Below are positions 13,213 to 21,662 of a DNA stretch of 23,312 nt, piece by piece. Position numbers and translations under genes: made by a program. The first letter of the stretch is position 1. Each line of letters opens with the position of its first letter. A model generated the notes under the pieces. The model was not told where the DNA came from, made no database searches, and saw only the letters and a program-made list of their open reading frames with translations. Source of the DNA: Verrucomicrobiales bacterium (lineage in GTDB: Bacteria > Verrucomicrobiota > Verrucomicrobiia > Verrucomicrobiales > V1-33); contig JALRGF010000302.1 of NCBI GenBank assembly GCA_023253495.1, forward strand, positions 1 to 23,312, in the 5' to 3' direction.

Positions 13213-15393
13213 ATGAACCGAATTGCTTTTGCCCGGACATTCCACCAGTGGCTCCGCCCGGTGGCGTCGCTCGCAGCCGTGCTGTCGATGGCGGGTGCGC
13301 TTCGCGGTGCCCCGGCCGCGCCCGTGGAGGCCGCCAGCGCCACCATTGACAGACTGGTCGCAGAGGCGCTCACCAAAGCCGGCCTGAAGCCGAACGAACC
13401 GGCAACGGACGAAGTTTTCCTGCGCCGGATTTATCTTGATGCAATCGGACGGATCCCGACGGCAGCGGAGGCGCGCGCCTTTCTGGATGACCCGGCTCCT
13501 TCGGCGGAAAAACGCAGCCGGCTCATTGACTCGCTGCTGCAGTCCGAGGGATACGTAAGCCACTGGTTCAACTACTGGGCTGACATCCTCCGCATCAAAT
13601 CAAACGCCAATGAAAACGGCCAGTCCGGCGCGGGCGACGCGTACGCTTCCTGGATCAAACAGCAGCTGCGGGAAAACATGCCGTACCACAAGCTGGTCCA
13701 CTCGCTGCTGACCGCCGAAGGATACGTCTGGGAGTCGGGCGCCGTCGGTTACTACATGCGCGACGCCGGCATGCCGCTGGACAACATGGCGAATACCACC
13801 CAGATCTTCCTCGGCAGCCGCGTCGCCTGCGCCCAGTGCCACAACCATCCTTTTGACGACTACAAACAGCGCGATTTCTACGAAATGGCGGCGTACACCG
13901 TGGGCATCGATACCCGGGTCAGCAGCCGCCAGATCATCGCCGAAGCCACCGGGAAAAAGAAACTCTCGAAGTCCGATGCCAAAAAACTCGTCGCCCCGGG
14001 AGTGGACGACGTGCTCAATGACCTGCTGGAGCCGCTGAGCTACGGCATCCGCCACGATGCCACCCGCCAGCAGGCGCTGCCTTCGGATTTCCGGGGCGAT
14101 CCGAAGAACCCGAGCCCGCGCGAGGGGAAACCGGGCGAAATCGTCAAACCGCAGCCGGTTTTCAGCCGCGAGAAAATCAAGACCGGCAAAGGGATGCTCG
14201 ACAATTACGCCCACTGGATGGTCAGCCCGGAAAACCCGACGTTCACCACCGTCGTCGCCAACCGGCTCTGGAAGAGCGCTTTCGGCATCGGACTGATCGA
14301 GCCGGTCGACGACATCAAAAAGGTGGATCTCGACCGCCACAAGAACGACGCTTCCCAGCTCGCCAGCAATCCGGCGCTCATGGCCTTCCTGACCCAGCAC
14401 ATGAAAGCGGTGGGCTATGACATGAAGCGCTTCCTGCGCACGATTTACCATTCCCGCATCTACCAGCGGGCCGCCACCACCGAGGAAGTGCTCAATGTCG
14501 AAGAGTACCGGTTCCCCGGCCCGATCGTCCGCCGGATGACCGCCGAGCAGCTCTGGGACTCCATGGTCGCCATGGTCATCCCGTATTCGGATGACCGTCG
14601 GAGCGGTGGTGGCTACAATGCGGAGCTGGCGAAAATGCGGGAACGCGCCGAACAGATTCAGGACAAGCTCCGCGCCGGCAACGGTCGCGCCCTGCTCGCC
14701 TACGCCACCGACCGCGCCAAGGTGGAAACAGAATTCAATGACAAACAGCGGCCGTGGCGCGAGAAGCTGGCCAGCGCCCGTGCCGCCAACGACGCCGCCG
14801 GCATCAAGGCGGCCCAGACGGAAATGGACACCCTCGAGGCCGCCCGCGCGGAAGCGCGCAAAAAAGTCGAGGACGCCCACCGGGCCGATGCCTCCCAGGC
14901 CGCCGCCGGCCCGTTCCGTTCGCCGGCACCGGCGATGATGGCGGACAAGGAAAAAATGAAAAAGCCGGAGCCGATCGTCAGTCAGGCCGACCAGCAGAAG
15001 TGGGCCGGCTATGACGCTTCCTGGATCCGGGCGTCGGAGCTGCCGTCGCCGGCACCCACCGGGCATTTTCTGCGCGAGTTCGGCCAGTCCGAGCGCGAAA
15101 ACATCCAGGCCGCCAGCACCGACTCCTCGGTCACCCAGGCGCTCCTCATGCTCAACAGCCGGCTTTTCAACGACCTGACGGCCAAACAGAGCGAGCTTGG
15201 CAAGGTGTTTTATGGCGTGACGACCGCTGACGAAAAGCGCGACCAGTTGTTCCTCACCCTGATGTCCCGCCGGCCCAACGAGCGCGAAAAACAGATTGTC
15301 GCCGGCCAGATCAAGGCGGACGGCGCCGACCCGGCGCTCCGCAAAGTCGCCTGGGCCCTTCTCAACACCCGCGAATATTCCTTTATCCAATGA
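13213..15393 (+). CDS. DUF1549/DUF1553 family exported protein (Planctomycete cytochrome-associated)
   Basis: This is a 726-residue exported protein. A signal peptide (hydrophobic core 15-30, likely cleavage near ALRGA) precedes DUF1549 (PF07583): FLRRIYLDAIGRIPT at 69-83, then IFLGSRVACAQCHNHPFDDY at 198-217, the family hallmark CxxCH at 206-210. DUF1553 (PF07587) follows: NPTFTTVVANRLWKSAFG (341-358), LIEPVDD (361-367) and, near the end, LLMLNSRLFND (644-654). The family is almost confined to Planctomycetes, Verrucomicrobia and relatives, nearly always with DUF1501, as here; its biochemical role is not established. Residues ~468-560 are a charged, Ala-rich coiled coil set into DUF1553. The ATG at 13213 was chosen over an upstream GTG at 13144 because it gives a clean signal peptide. 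Confidence 0.93.
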   Translation: MNRIAFARTFHQWLRPVASLAAVLSMAGALRGAPAAPVEAASATIDRLVAEALTKAGLKPNEPATDEVFLRRIYLDAIGRIPTAAEARAFLDDPAPSAEKRSRLIDSLLQSEGYVSHWFNYWADILRIKSNANENGQSGAGDAYASWIKQQLRENMPYHKLVHSLLTAEGYVWESGAVGYYMRDAGMPLDNMANTTQIFLGSRVACAQCHNHPFDDYKQRDFYEMAAYTVGIDTRVSSRQIIAEATGKKKLSKSDAKKLVAPGVDDVLNDLLEPLSYGIRHDATRQQALPSDFRGDPKNPSPREGKPGEIVKPQPVFSREKIKTGKGMLDNYAHWMVSPENPTFTTVVANRLWKSAFGIGLIEPVDDIKKVDLDRHKNDASQLASNPALMAFLTQHMKAVGYDMKRFLRTIYHSRIYQRAATTEEVLNVEEYRFPGPIVRRMTAEQLWDSMVAMVIPYSDDRRSGGGYNAELAKMRERAEQIQDKLRAGNGRALLAYATDRAKVETEFNDKQRPWREKLASARAANDAAGIKAAQTEMDTLEAARAEARKKVEDAHRADASQAAAGPFRSPAPAMMADKEKMKKPEPIVSQADQQKWAGYDASWIRASELPSPAPTGHFLREFGQSERENIQAASTDSSVTQALLMLNSRLFNDLTAKQSELGKVFYGVTTADEKRDQLFLTLMSRRPNEREKQIVAGQIKADGADPALRKVAWALLNTREYSFIQ

Positions 15394-15463
15394 TCCGCCG
15401 CGCTCCGGTGACGCCTCGCGGGTGTCGCCGGCCGCCCCCGCCACCACTCTGCTTCTGCCCACC

Positions 15464-16759
15464 ATGAAAAACCTGCTGCTCCAATCCGACGAACTCACCC
15501 GCCGCCGGTTCCTGGCCCACGCGACGAAGACTTTTCTCGGAGTGAGTGTGTTCACTCCGCTCCTCGCCCGCGCCGCCGCCGATCCCCAAGGCCGACCGGC
15601 CGCCGGCCCGCTGCGCAAGCCCACCGCCCGCAATGTCATTTATCTTTACATGTCCGGCGGCATGACCCATGTCGACACCCTCGATCCGAAGACGGGCGAG
15701 GTGGCCGGCCCGGTCAAACCGATCAGCACCGCGGCCGACGACGTTTTCCTTTCCGAGTACCTCCCCGGCCTCGCCAAAAAGATGGATGTCGCCTCGCTGG
15801 TGCGCGGCATCAGCACGACGCAGGGCGCGCATGAGCAGGGGAACTATTACATGCATACCAGCTACACCATGCGCGGCACCATCACCCATCCGGGTCTGGG
15901 CGCATGGATCCAGAAACACGAAGGCCGCACCAACCGCACCCTGCCCGGCAGTGTGCGCATCGGTGGCGGGGCCACCGGCGGGGGCGCGGGGTGGATGGAG
16001 TCGAAGTACGCCCCGCTCGTTCTCGGCAGCGCCACCGAGGGCGTGAAAAACAGCCGGATGAATGTCAGCGAGAAGGAATTCAACGACCGCCTGATGCTGG
16101 CTCAGCAGTTCGATGAAGCCTTCCATCAGAAGTACAACCAGAAACACGTGCGCGCCTACAAGGACATGTACGACGACGCGCTCCGCCTGATGAAGAGCGA
16201 GGACCTGAAGGCCTTTGACCTCAGCCAGGAGCCGGCGGCGGTGCGCGAAGCCTACGGGAACAACGGCTTCGGCCAGGGGTGCCTGCTCGCCCGGCGCCTC
16301 GTGGAACATGACGTCCGCTTCATCGAGGTCACCCTCGGCGGCTGGGATACCCACTCGAACAATTTCACGTCGGTCGAGCGGCTCGCGGGCACGCTGGACC
16401 AGGCGCTTTCCACGCTCTTGACCGACCTCGAGCGGCGCGGGCTGCTGGAGGAAACGGTCGTCTGCCTGGCCACCGAGTTCGGGCGCACCCCGGTCATCAA
16501 CGACGACGACGGGCGCGATCATTTTCCGCAGGCGTTCTCCGGGTTGCTGGCCGGCGGCGGCATCAAGGGCGGCATGGTGCACGGCAAAACCTGCGAGCGC
16601 GGCGAAACCGTGGTCGAAGGCAAGGTCAGCGTGCCCGATTTCAACGCCACCATCGCGTATGCGCTCGGGCTGCCGCTGGACCAGATCGTCTATTCGCCCT
16701 CCAAGCGGCCGTTCCGCGTCGCCGACAGCGGCAAGCCGATCATGTCGTTCTTCGCCTGA
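15464..16759 (+). CDS. Tat-exported DUF1501 family protein (alkaline-phosphatase-like fold)
   Basis: This is a 431-residue protein. A twin-arginine signal (TRRRFLAHA, RRRFL at 13-17, hydrophobic core 22-36, cleavage near ARA) predicts export of a folded, probably metal-bearing protein. The DUF1501 core shows LYMSGGMTHVDTLDPK (61-76), VTLGGWDTHSNNF (289-301), ATEFGRTP (336-343), GRDHFPQAFSGLLAGGG (350-366) and the C-terminal LGLPLDQIVYSP. The WDTH and GRDH histidines and aspartates are likely metal ligands, in line with the sulfatase/phosphatase superfamily. The substrate is unknown. The gene starts 70 bp after the DUF1549/1553 gene and ends 10 bp before the next start, so all three form one operon. 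The longer frame from 15296 overlaps the previous gene and was rejected. Confidence 0.93.
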   Translation: MKNLLLQSDELTRRRFLAHATKTFLGVSVFTPLLARAAADPQGRPAAGPLRKPTARNVIYLYMSGGMTHVDTLDPKTGEVAGPVKPISTAADDVFLSEYLPGLAKKMDVASLVRGISTTQGAHEQGNYYMHTSYTMRGTITHPGLGAWIQKHEGRTNRTLPGSVRIGGGATGGGAGWMESKYAPLVLGSATEGVKNSRMNVSEKEFNDRLMLAQQFDEAFHQKYNQKHVRAYKDMYDDALRLMKSEDLKAFDLSQEPAAVREAYGNNGFGQGCLLARRLVEHDVRFIEVTLGGWDTHSNNFTSVERLAGTLDQALSTLLTDLERRGLLEETVVCLATEFGRTPVINDDDGRDHFPQAFSGLLAGGGIKGGMVHGKTCERGETVVEGKVSVPDFNATIAYALGLPLDQIVYSPSKRPFRVADSGKPIMSFFA

Positions 16760-16769
16760 ACCCCGCTTC

Positions 16770-18602
16770 ATGATTCTCCGCTGGCCGCGCTTCATCCCGC
16801 CGGCCGGCCTGACGGCGGCGGTGTTGGCAGCACCGTCGTGGGCGCGGGCCGCCGAGTCCCCCGGTGTCACGGCCGCCCTGGAGGCGGGAGACGTGGCCAC
16901 CGGCCATCTCTTCAACGCCCTGCTCTACCTGCCCACCGGCTTCATGGCGGCGGTGCTGTTCCTGGAGTTTTTCGCCCAGTGGAAAAAAAACCGGGAGGTC
17001 GAGCCGGCCATTTTGTTTCTTCTGTTTGGGGCGGCCGGGGTGGCGACCGCGGTGGCCGGGCTGGCTTACGCGTTTTCACCGGCCGGCCGGGCCGGCGGCC
17101 AGTTGCAGATGTTTGCAACGTGGATGGGTCTGGTGGCGGCGGTCATCGCCGTGTCGTTTTACCTGAAGCGGCGGGCGCGCGACCAGCAGCTTTTCTGCCT
17201 GAATCCCGTCCCGCAACTCGCCGGCCGCATCGTGGTCCCCCGCACCAGCGCCCAGAAAGGCCTGATCATCGGCTACCGGGTCGCGGTGGTGTGTGCTTTC
17301 CTCCTCTCTCTCGTCGGCGTCAGTGAAATGCCTCTCAGCCGGGCGTCCACTCCGTCGCTGGCCTCGGCGGTGCGGCAGTGGCAGCAGTCATGGGGCCAAC
17401 CGGCCGTGGCCGCCACCGCGGCTCCCGTACCACCCGCTCCCGCCCCGGTCGCAGAAACAGCCGCCCCGGCCGAACCCGCCCCGGCGACGGCGCCCATCCC
17501 GGAATCGCCCACTCTGGCCTCCCTGCTCGGGCCGGACAGCCCGCCGGCTCCGCCCGCGGCGGCTGAGTCCGGTGGCGGCGTCGGGAGCACCGGGAGCACC
17601 GGGAGCACCGTCGCCGAACCGGCGTCCACCACCCCGCCGGAAGCCGCAGGCACCGTGCCTCCGGAAGCTCCCGCGATTCCTGCCGCGCCGCCTGTGGCCG
17701 CGGCTCCCGCCGCACCGCCGAAACCCGCCGCGGCCTCCGTCGCCGGCCCGAAGCTGCCGGCGAACTTTTTCGCCACCAAGATCAAGCCGATCCTCGATTC
17801 GAAGTGCGTCGACTGCCACGGTCCCTCCAAACAGAAGGGGGATCTGCGGCTCGACACCGTCGCCGCCATCAAACAGGGTGCCGGTCACCCGGTGGTGGTC
17901 GGCGGCGACCTCGAACTCAGCTCGCTTTACCAGCGGATGATCACTCCGGACGACGAGGAGCTGATGCCGCCGCCGGACAAGGGCGGACGGCTGCCGGCCA
18001 ATGTCATCGCCATGGTCAAGGCGTGGATTCAGGCCGGTGCGGATTTCGGTGACGGTGCGTCCGCTCCGGGCAAGGCGCCGATGGCGGCCGCCACTCCCGG
18101 CGGCGCGCTGGAGGAAGCAAAAAGCAAGTCGCTCGCCCCGCCGCCGGCCGATGCGGTGGCCCGTCTCACCGAGGGGGGCGCGGTCATCCGTCCGATGTCG
18201 GCGAACGGGGCGCTGCTCGATATCAATCTGACCCACTACGAGGCCGGCCCGATCAACCTCGCTGACCTCACCCCCATCGCCGCCAATGTTCTGGCTCTTG
18301 ACCTCACCCGCACCCGCATCAAGGACGCCGATCTCGCTCCGCTGGCCGGCATGCGCAACCTGGTGCGCCTCGAACTCAAACGCAACGCGCTCACCGACGC
18401 CGCTCTGGTTCACCTCAAGGGGTTGAGCGATCTGGAATCGCTCAATCTTTTCGATACCCAGGTCACTGACGCCGGCATCGAGCACCTCACCGGTCTGAAA
18501 AAACTGCAGAAAATCTTCCTTTTCAACACCAAGGTTACGCCGGCCGGTGCCGACCGGCTGCGTGCCGCCATTCCGGGAGTGGTGGTCAATCTCGGGGAGT
18601 GA
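16770..18602 (+). CDS. Membrane protein fused to Planctomycete-type cytochrome c (PSCyt1) and leucine-rich repeats
   Basis: This is a 610-residue three-part protein. A signal peptide (to about ARA, residue 28) and four membrane segments (49-68, 80-102, 113-132, 166-185) place the rest in the periplasm. A 140-residue Pro/Ala-rich linker (~205-330), containing an exact GST triplet, leads to a cytochrome domain of the PSCyt1 type (PF07635) at ~331-428. In it FFATKIKPILDSKCVDCHGP carries the haem motif CVDCH (346-350), and M399 in ELMPPPDKGG is the likely axial ligand. The C-terminus (~495-600) is four or five leucine-rich repeats of the LxxLxLxxTxIxDAGLxxL type. The membrane part may be DUF2231-like, with only a weak resemblance. 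As the last gene of the operon it may be the electron-carrying or docking partner for the exported DUF1549 and DUF1501 proteins, by inference from context only. Confidence 0.88.
   Translation: MILRWPRFIPPAGLTAAVLAAPSWARAAESPGVTAALEAGDVATGHLFNALLYLPTGFMAAVLFLEFFAQWKKNREVEPAILFLLFGAAGVATAVAGLAYAFSPAGRAGGQLQMFATWMGLVAAVIAVSFYLKRRARDQQLFCLNPVPQLAGRIVVPRTSAQKGLIIGYRVAVVCAFLLSLVGVSEMPLSRASTPSLASAVRQWQQSWGQPAVAATAAPVPPAPAPVAETAAPAEPAPATAPIPESPTLASLLGPDSPPAPPAAAESGGGVGSTGSTGSTVAEPASTTPPEAAGTVPPEAPAIPAAPPVAAAPAAPPKPAAASVAGPKLPANFFATKIKPILDSKCVDCHGPSKQKGDLRLDTVAAIKQGAGHPVVVGGDLELSSLYQRMITPDDEELMPPPDKGGRLPANVIAMVKAWIQAGADFGDGASAPGKAPMAAATPGGALEEAKSKSLAPPPADAVARLTEGGAVIRPMSANGALLDINLTHYEAGPINLADLTPIAANVLALDLTRTRIKDADLAPLAGMRNLVRLELKRNALTDAALVHLKGLSDLESLNLFDTQVTDAGIEHLTGLKKLQKIFLFNTKVTPAGADRLRAAIPGVVVNLGE
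17583..17609 (+). repeat. 9-bp tandem repeat, three exact copies, in the cytochrome linker
   Basis: GGGAGCACC is repeated three times, encoding GSTGSTGST (residues 272-280) in the Pro/Ala-rich linker between the membrane part and the cytochrome domain. Being in frame, loss or gain of a unit would only change the linker length. Confidence 0.85.
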
Positions 18603-18641
18603 GAGAGGCGGAGTGACGGGCCGCGCATCCCGGCCGGCGGT

Positions 18642-21179
18642 TTACCCGGGGGCGGGCTTCCCCGCATCGGTGACCGGGGAGTAGAGGAACGGCCGGCGGA
18701 ACAGGCCGCCGAAATGATTGGGGATCCGGAGGAGCAGGGTGATCCGCTGGCGGCCCGGGTGGAGGCGGCCGGTCAGGTCCACATCCCATTCAAAACGATA
18801 GTCGTTGTGCCACCAGAGCGGCTTGTAGCCGGCGCGGTGGGCAACCTCCCGGCCGTCGACATAGAGCCGGCATTCATTGAAGAGCCCGGGAAACATCAGG
18901 CGGATCGGGGCGTCGACCTGATCGGCGGAAAGCTCCATTTCCGTCGTGTACCATCCGTCTCCCGAATAGCTCTGGGAATCGGGGGAGCGCACTCCCTGAG
19001 CCTGGAGATAAAGGTCGGTCCGCACCATTTCCCACTGGTCGGGCGGATGGTCCTTGCGGGCTTCCGGGGTCATGGTCGCACCCTGGCGGTGCCAGTAGGC
19101 GAGGTCGGGGGCGAGCAGCCCCCAGCCGTCATCCCGGCCGCGTCCGGCCGGGTCACGACGGAAGGCCCAGTCGAGCGGCAACCGGGCCACCAGGCGCCCC
19201 CGGGTGCCATCAACGAGCGTCTGCAGGTCGCGGTACTGCTGGACTTCCCCCGGCCACCAAGCCGGTCCCTCCTCGGGCATGCCGCCGGGGCCGGCACCCG
19301 GTTTCGGATGGCGGCGCTGGTAGGTGGTGAACGTGTTGTTCATGGCGGTAAGCGCTTCGCGCGCCGCCAGCCCCTGTTCGCCGAAGCGAACGGCTTCGGC
19401 GTAGTCGCCCCGGGTGGCCGCCGCGGCCACCATCGCGGCATACGCCTCGATGATGGCGAAGCTGTGGCGGGTGAAATCAAGCCGTTCGAGAAACTTCCGG
19501 TCCCGGTCCGACGGGGCGGCGTCGCGCCGCCGGGACGCCATGGCGGCTTCGGCATCCTGAAGGTGGCGGCGCAGGGTGGATATGAGTTCCGGGGTGTAAA
19601 TGGCCGGAATCACGAAGTGTTCGTGTTCCGTGACCAGGGTGGTGGTCCAGGCGTTGAGGATGGCCGACCAGTAGGCGGCCATCGGCCCGGCCGCCGGTCC
19701 GTAAAATGCCGGATAAAACTCAGCCAGCATGTCTTTCACCTTCCGCGAGGGGTCCCAGAGGAGCTGGGCCCGGCAGTGCAGATTGAGAAAGGTGGTACCG
19801 ATGGCGCCGCGACTTTCCGTATCCACACCCAGCACGCCCGCTTTTCGGTAATGGGCAAAATCCTGTTCAAGCATCTGGATCGAGGGGTTGGGAAGATCCC
19901 GCCAGACCATCATGCCCTGATCATAATCATAGATGACCACCCGCCCGTCCATCACCCGGGACCACCCGTACACCATGTCCCGATACTCCCGGCGCGGGGG
20001 CGAACGCGGATCGTCCATGCCGTGGATCGGATCAATGTCAATCGGTGCCAGATAACAGACCAGGGGCGGCTCCGCCCGGGTGACCCGCACCGGCGGAAGG
20101 GTCATGTTCGAATACGCGAGAAATCCGATTTTCGAGCGGCTTCCCGGGTGGCGTTCGCCCAGCGTCCGGGCCACCCCGTTGTAAAGCGTCATGAAACAAT
20201 CGGTCATCGACGGCTGCAGGAAATACTTGTCGTACTGCAGCCCCTTGAGTTCGCGGTCGCGTGGCGAGTCGGACTGGTAAATCCCATCTTCCATGCCGAG
20301 GGAGAAATCGTCGCCGCGGATCCACGCGTCTGCGGTCTTCGCGGCGACGTGCCGGATGGTGGCTTCCTCGGAGACCGGCACTTCAAACATCGTACCGCCT
20401 TCCGGAACCAGCTCCCGCGTGTAGGCGTCGAGCGCGTGGCCGGAAGGCACCACCAGATCATGATTCATGAAGTTGCGCCGCCGGAAGGCCGCCGCGCCGT
20501 CGTCAGACGCATTCCACGAAAGCCAGTAGCGCCGGACCTCAAACGGCGGGGCATGCACGAGGTCCAGCTCCCCGAGGGTCAGTTCCGGGCGCTCCGGAAT
20601 ACACTCGCCGAAATCCGTCGGCATATACCACCGGCACCCCCAGTGATGCAGCAACGCGGAAACTGCGTAATAGTGAGCTTCATCGTGGTTGCCGGCCACG
20701 AAAACACGGGTGCCGTCACGGTGCAGTCCGATGACATCGGCCCGCAGCACCGGATCCGGTTTCGCGCCGGCACGGACGCGCGCCGCCCACCCCGGCCGCG
20801 CCGCCAGCGCCTCTTCCCCGACCAGAATCACCGGCGTCGGACCGGCCAGCGCGGCATCAATCCCGTCTCGCGTAAACACCAGAGGCGGCGCAGCCCCGGT
20901 CATCCGCTCGACATAAGTCACCAGATCGACCGCGGCCAGCCATTCGGCATTGCGGCGGCCGCCCGGATCCCGGCCACGCTGCCGCTCCCCGACCGCATCC
21001 GTGACCTCCGGGAGCCCGGCCTCCGGCGACACCACCACCACGGTCCCGGTCCGGCCGCCGCTCGCAATACCCAGCGGATCCCCGGCCCGCAGCCCGACCG
21101 CGCCTGCCCCCAGCACCAGGCAGACCCCCGCAAACCAGCGGATCTGCCTCCTTCTCCCGGCCAAACGCATACGCAACAT
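18642..21179 (-). CDS. Large exported DUF4838-type putative glycoside hydrolase
   Basis: This is an 845-residue exported protein. The N-terminus (MLRMRLAGRRRQIRWFAG, hydrophobic to ~30) is a signal or anchor. Residues ~75-200 resemble the alpha-glucuronidase N-terminal fold often preceding DUF4838: TRVFVAGNHDEAHYYAVSALLHHWGCRWYMP lies here, split over the end of that domain. The DUF4838-like catalytic region (~210-600) includes RRYWLSWNASDDGA. The last ~75 residues (CRLYVDGREVAHR..., WWHNDYRFEWDVDL) look like a GH2-type sugar-binding jelly roll with an NECRLYVDG motif. It likely acts on a polysaccharide outside the cytoplasm, but the substrate and catalytic residues are not known. It is convergent with the cytochrome gene across only 39 bp and divergent from rpoB. 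The ATG at 21179 was preferred to that at 21248 because it puts the Arg-rich stretch and hydrophobic core at the N-terminus. Confidence 0.78.
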   Translation of the reverse strand: MLRMRLAGRRRQIRWFAGVCLVLGAGAVGLRAGDPLGIASGGRTGTVVVVSPEAGLPEVTDAVGERQRGRDPGGRRNAEWLAAVDLVTYVERMTGAAPPLVFTRDGIDAALAGPTPVILVGEEALAARPGWAARVRAGAKPDPVLRADVIGLHRDGTRVFVAGNHDEAHYYAVSALLHHWGCRWYMPTDFGECIPERPELTLGELDLVHAPPFEVRRYWLSWNASDDGAAAFRRRNFMNHDLVVPSGHALDAYTRELVPEGGTMFEVPVSEEATIRHVAAKTADAWIRGDDFSLGMEDGIYQSDSPRDRELKGLQYDKYFLQPSMTDCFMTLYNGVARTLGERHPGSRSKIGFLAYSNMTLPPVRVTRAEPPLVCYLAPIDIDPIHGMDDPRSPPRREYRDMVYGWSRVMDGRVVIYDYDQGMMVWRDLPNPSIQMLEQDFAHYRKAGVLGVDTESRGAIGTTFLNLHCRAQLLWDPSRKVKDMLAEFYPAFYGPAAGPMAAYWSAILNAWTTTLVTEHEHFVIPAIYTPELISTLRRHLQDAEAAMASRRRDAAPSDRDRKFLERLDFTRHSFAIIEAYAAMVAAAATRGDYAEAVRFGEQGLAAREALTAMNNTFTTYQRRHPKPGAGPGGMPEEGPAWWPGEVQQYRDLQTLVDGTRGRLVARLPLDWAFRRDPAGRGRDDGWGLLAPDLAYWHRQGATMTPEARKDHPPDQWEMVRTDLYLQAQGVRSPDSQSYSGDGWYTTEMELSADQVDAPIRLMFPGLFNECRLYVDGREVAHRAGYKPLWWHNDYRFEWDVDLTGRLHPGRQRITLLLRIPNHFGGLFRRPFLYSPVTDAGKPAPG

Positions 21180-21662
21180 CGCCTGTGTATGCCGCCAAAC
21201 CACCGCGCCGGGCAAGCCCGATTTCCCGGGCCCGGCATTGCCGACCAAGGCAGATTTCAGTGGACAAGCCGCCCCCCGATCCGTATTTTTCCCCCAGCTT
21301 TAAATAGTCAGCCGGAATCGCTCGGGGTCGCTGCGTCGACTGCCCGGTCGAGACCGGCTTTCGTCGTCTCCTTGACAAGACTTTTTTTCAAGTCACACTC
21401 TGTTTCTGCCCATGCTGCCAGCCCCTGTTCCTTGTCTTTGTGATTTGAAGTTTGTGATTGAAAATCAACCATTAGTGTTGATTCCACGGCCGGGACCAAG
21501 CCGGCCTGCGGTCCGCCCCGCGGCCGGCCCGCGCTGATTTTCGGTGCCCGCTCGTCGCTCGACGAGCCCCCGCGGCCCGCCGAAGCCGGCCCCGGACGTT
21601 CTTTTTTAGAAAATTTTCCGCCTGTTCTTTCCCGCCAGCCCACACCCCACTGCTCCACTGCC
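21180..21662. promoter_or_regulatory. Divergent intergenic region and rpoB leader
   Basis: These 483 bases separate the minus-strand DUF4838 gene from rpoB. An AT-rich patch (about 21370-21480) has a perfect -35 TTGACA at 21372-21377 on the plus strand, but no good -10 at 16-19 bases. It also has a near-tandem 14-bp repeat (21437-21450, 21451-21464, TTTGTGATT core) and an inverted repeat TGATTgaaAATCA (21455-21467). Further on is a GC-rich leader with stems GGACC/GGTCC (21493-21514) and GCTCGTCG/CGACGAGC (21550-21557, 21560-21567), then a T6 run at 21602-21607, about 60 bases before rpoB. No gene is supported here, and rplJ/rplL are not present. The promoter for rpoB must lie here but cannot be fixed precisely. 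Confidence 0.45.

Noticed and set aside
13828..13842. CAQCH of DUF1549 as a proven covalent haem site
   Set aside because: The CxxCH is the family hallmark, but haem attachment in DUF1549 is not established, and no distal Met or His ligand can be assigned from sequence.
13600..15639. 679-codon open frame antisense to the DUF1549/1553 gene
   Set aside because: Shadow frame in GC-rich coding DNA; the other strand carries clear DUF1549 and DUF1553 motifs.
15383..16915. 510-codon frame antisense to the DUF1501 gene
   Set aside because: Same shadow effect; no domain, no ribosome binding site.
18714..21443. 909-codon open frame on the plus strand, longer than the DUF4838 gene it opposes
   Set aside because: Its product is rich in His, Arg, Gly and Pro with no recognisable domain or signal, and it mirrors the third-position GC bias of the real gene on the other strand.
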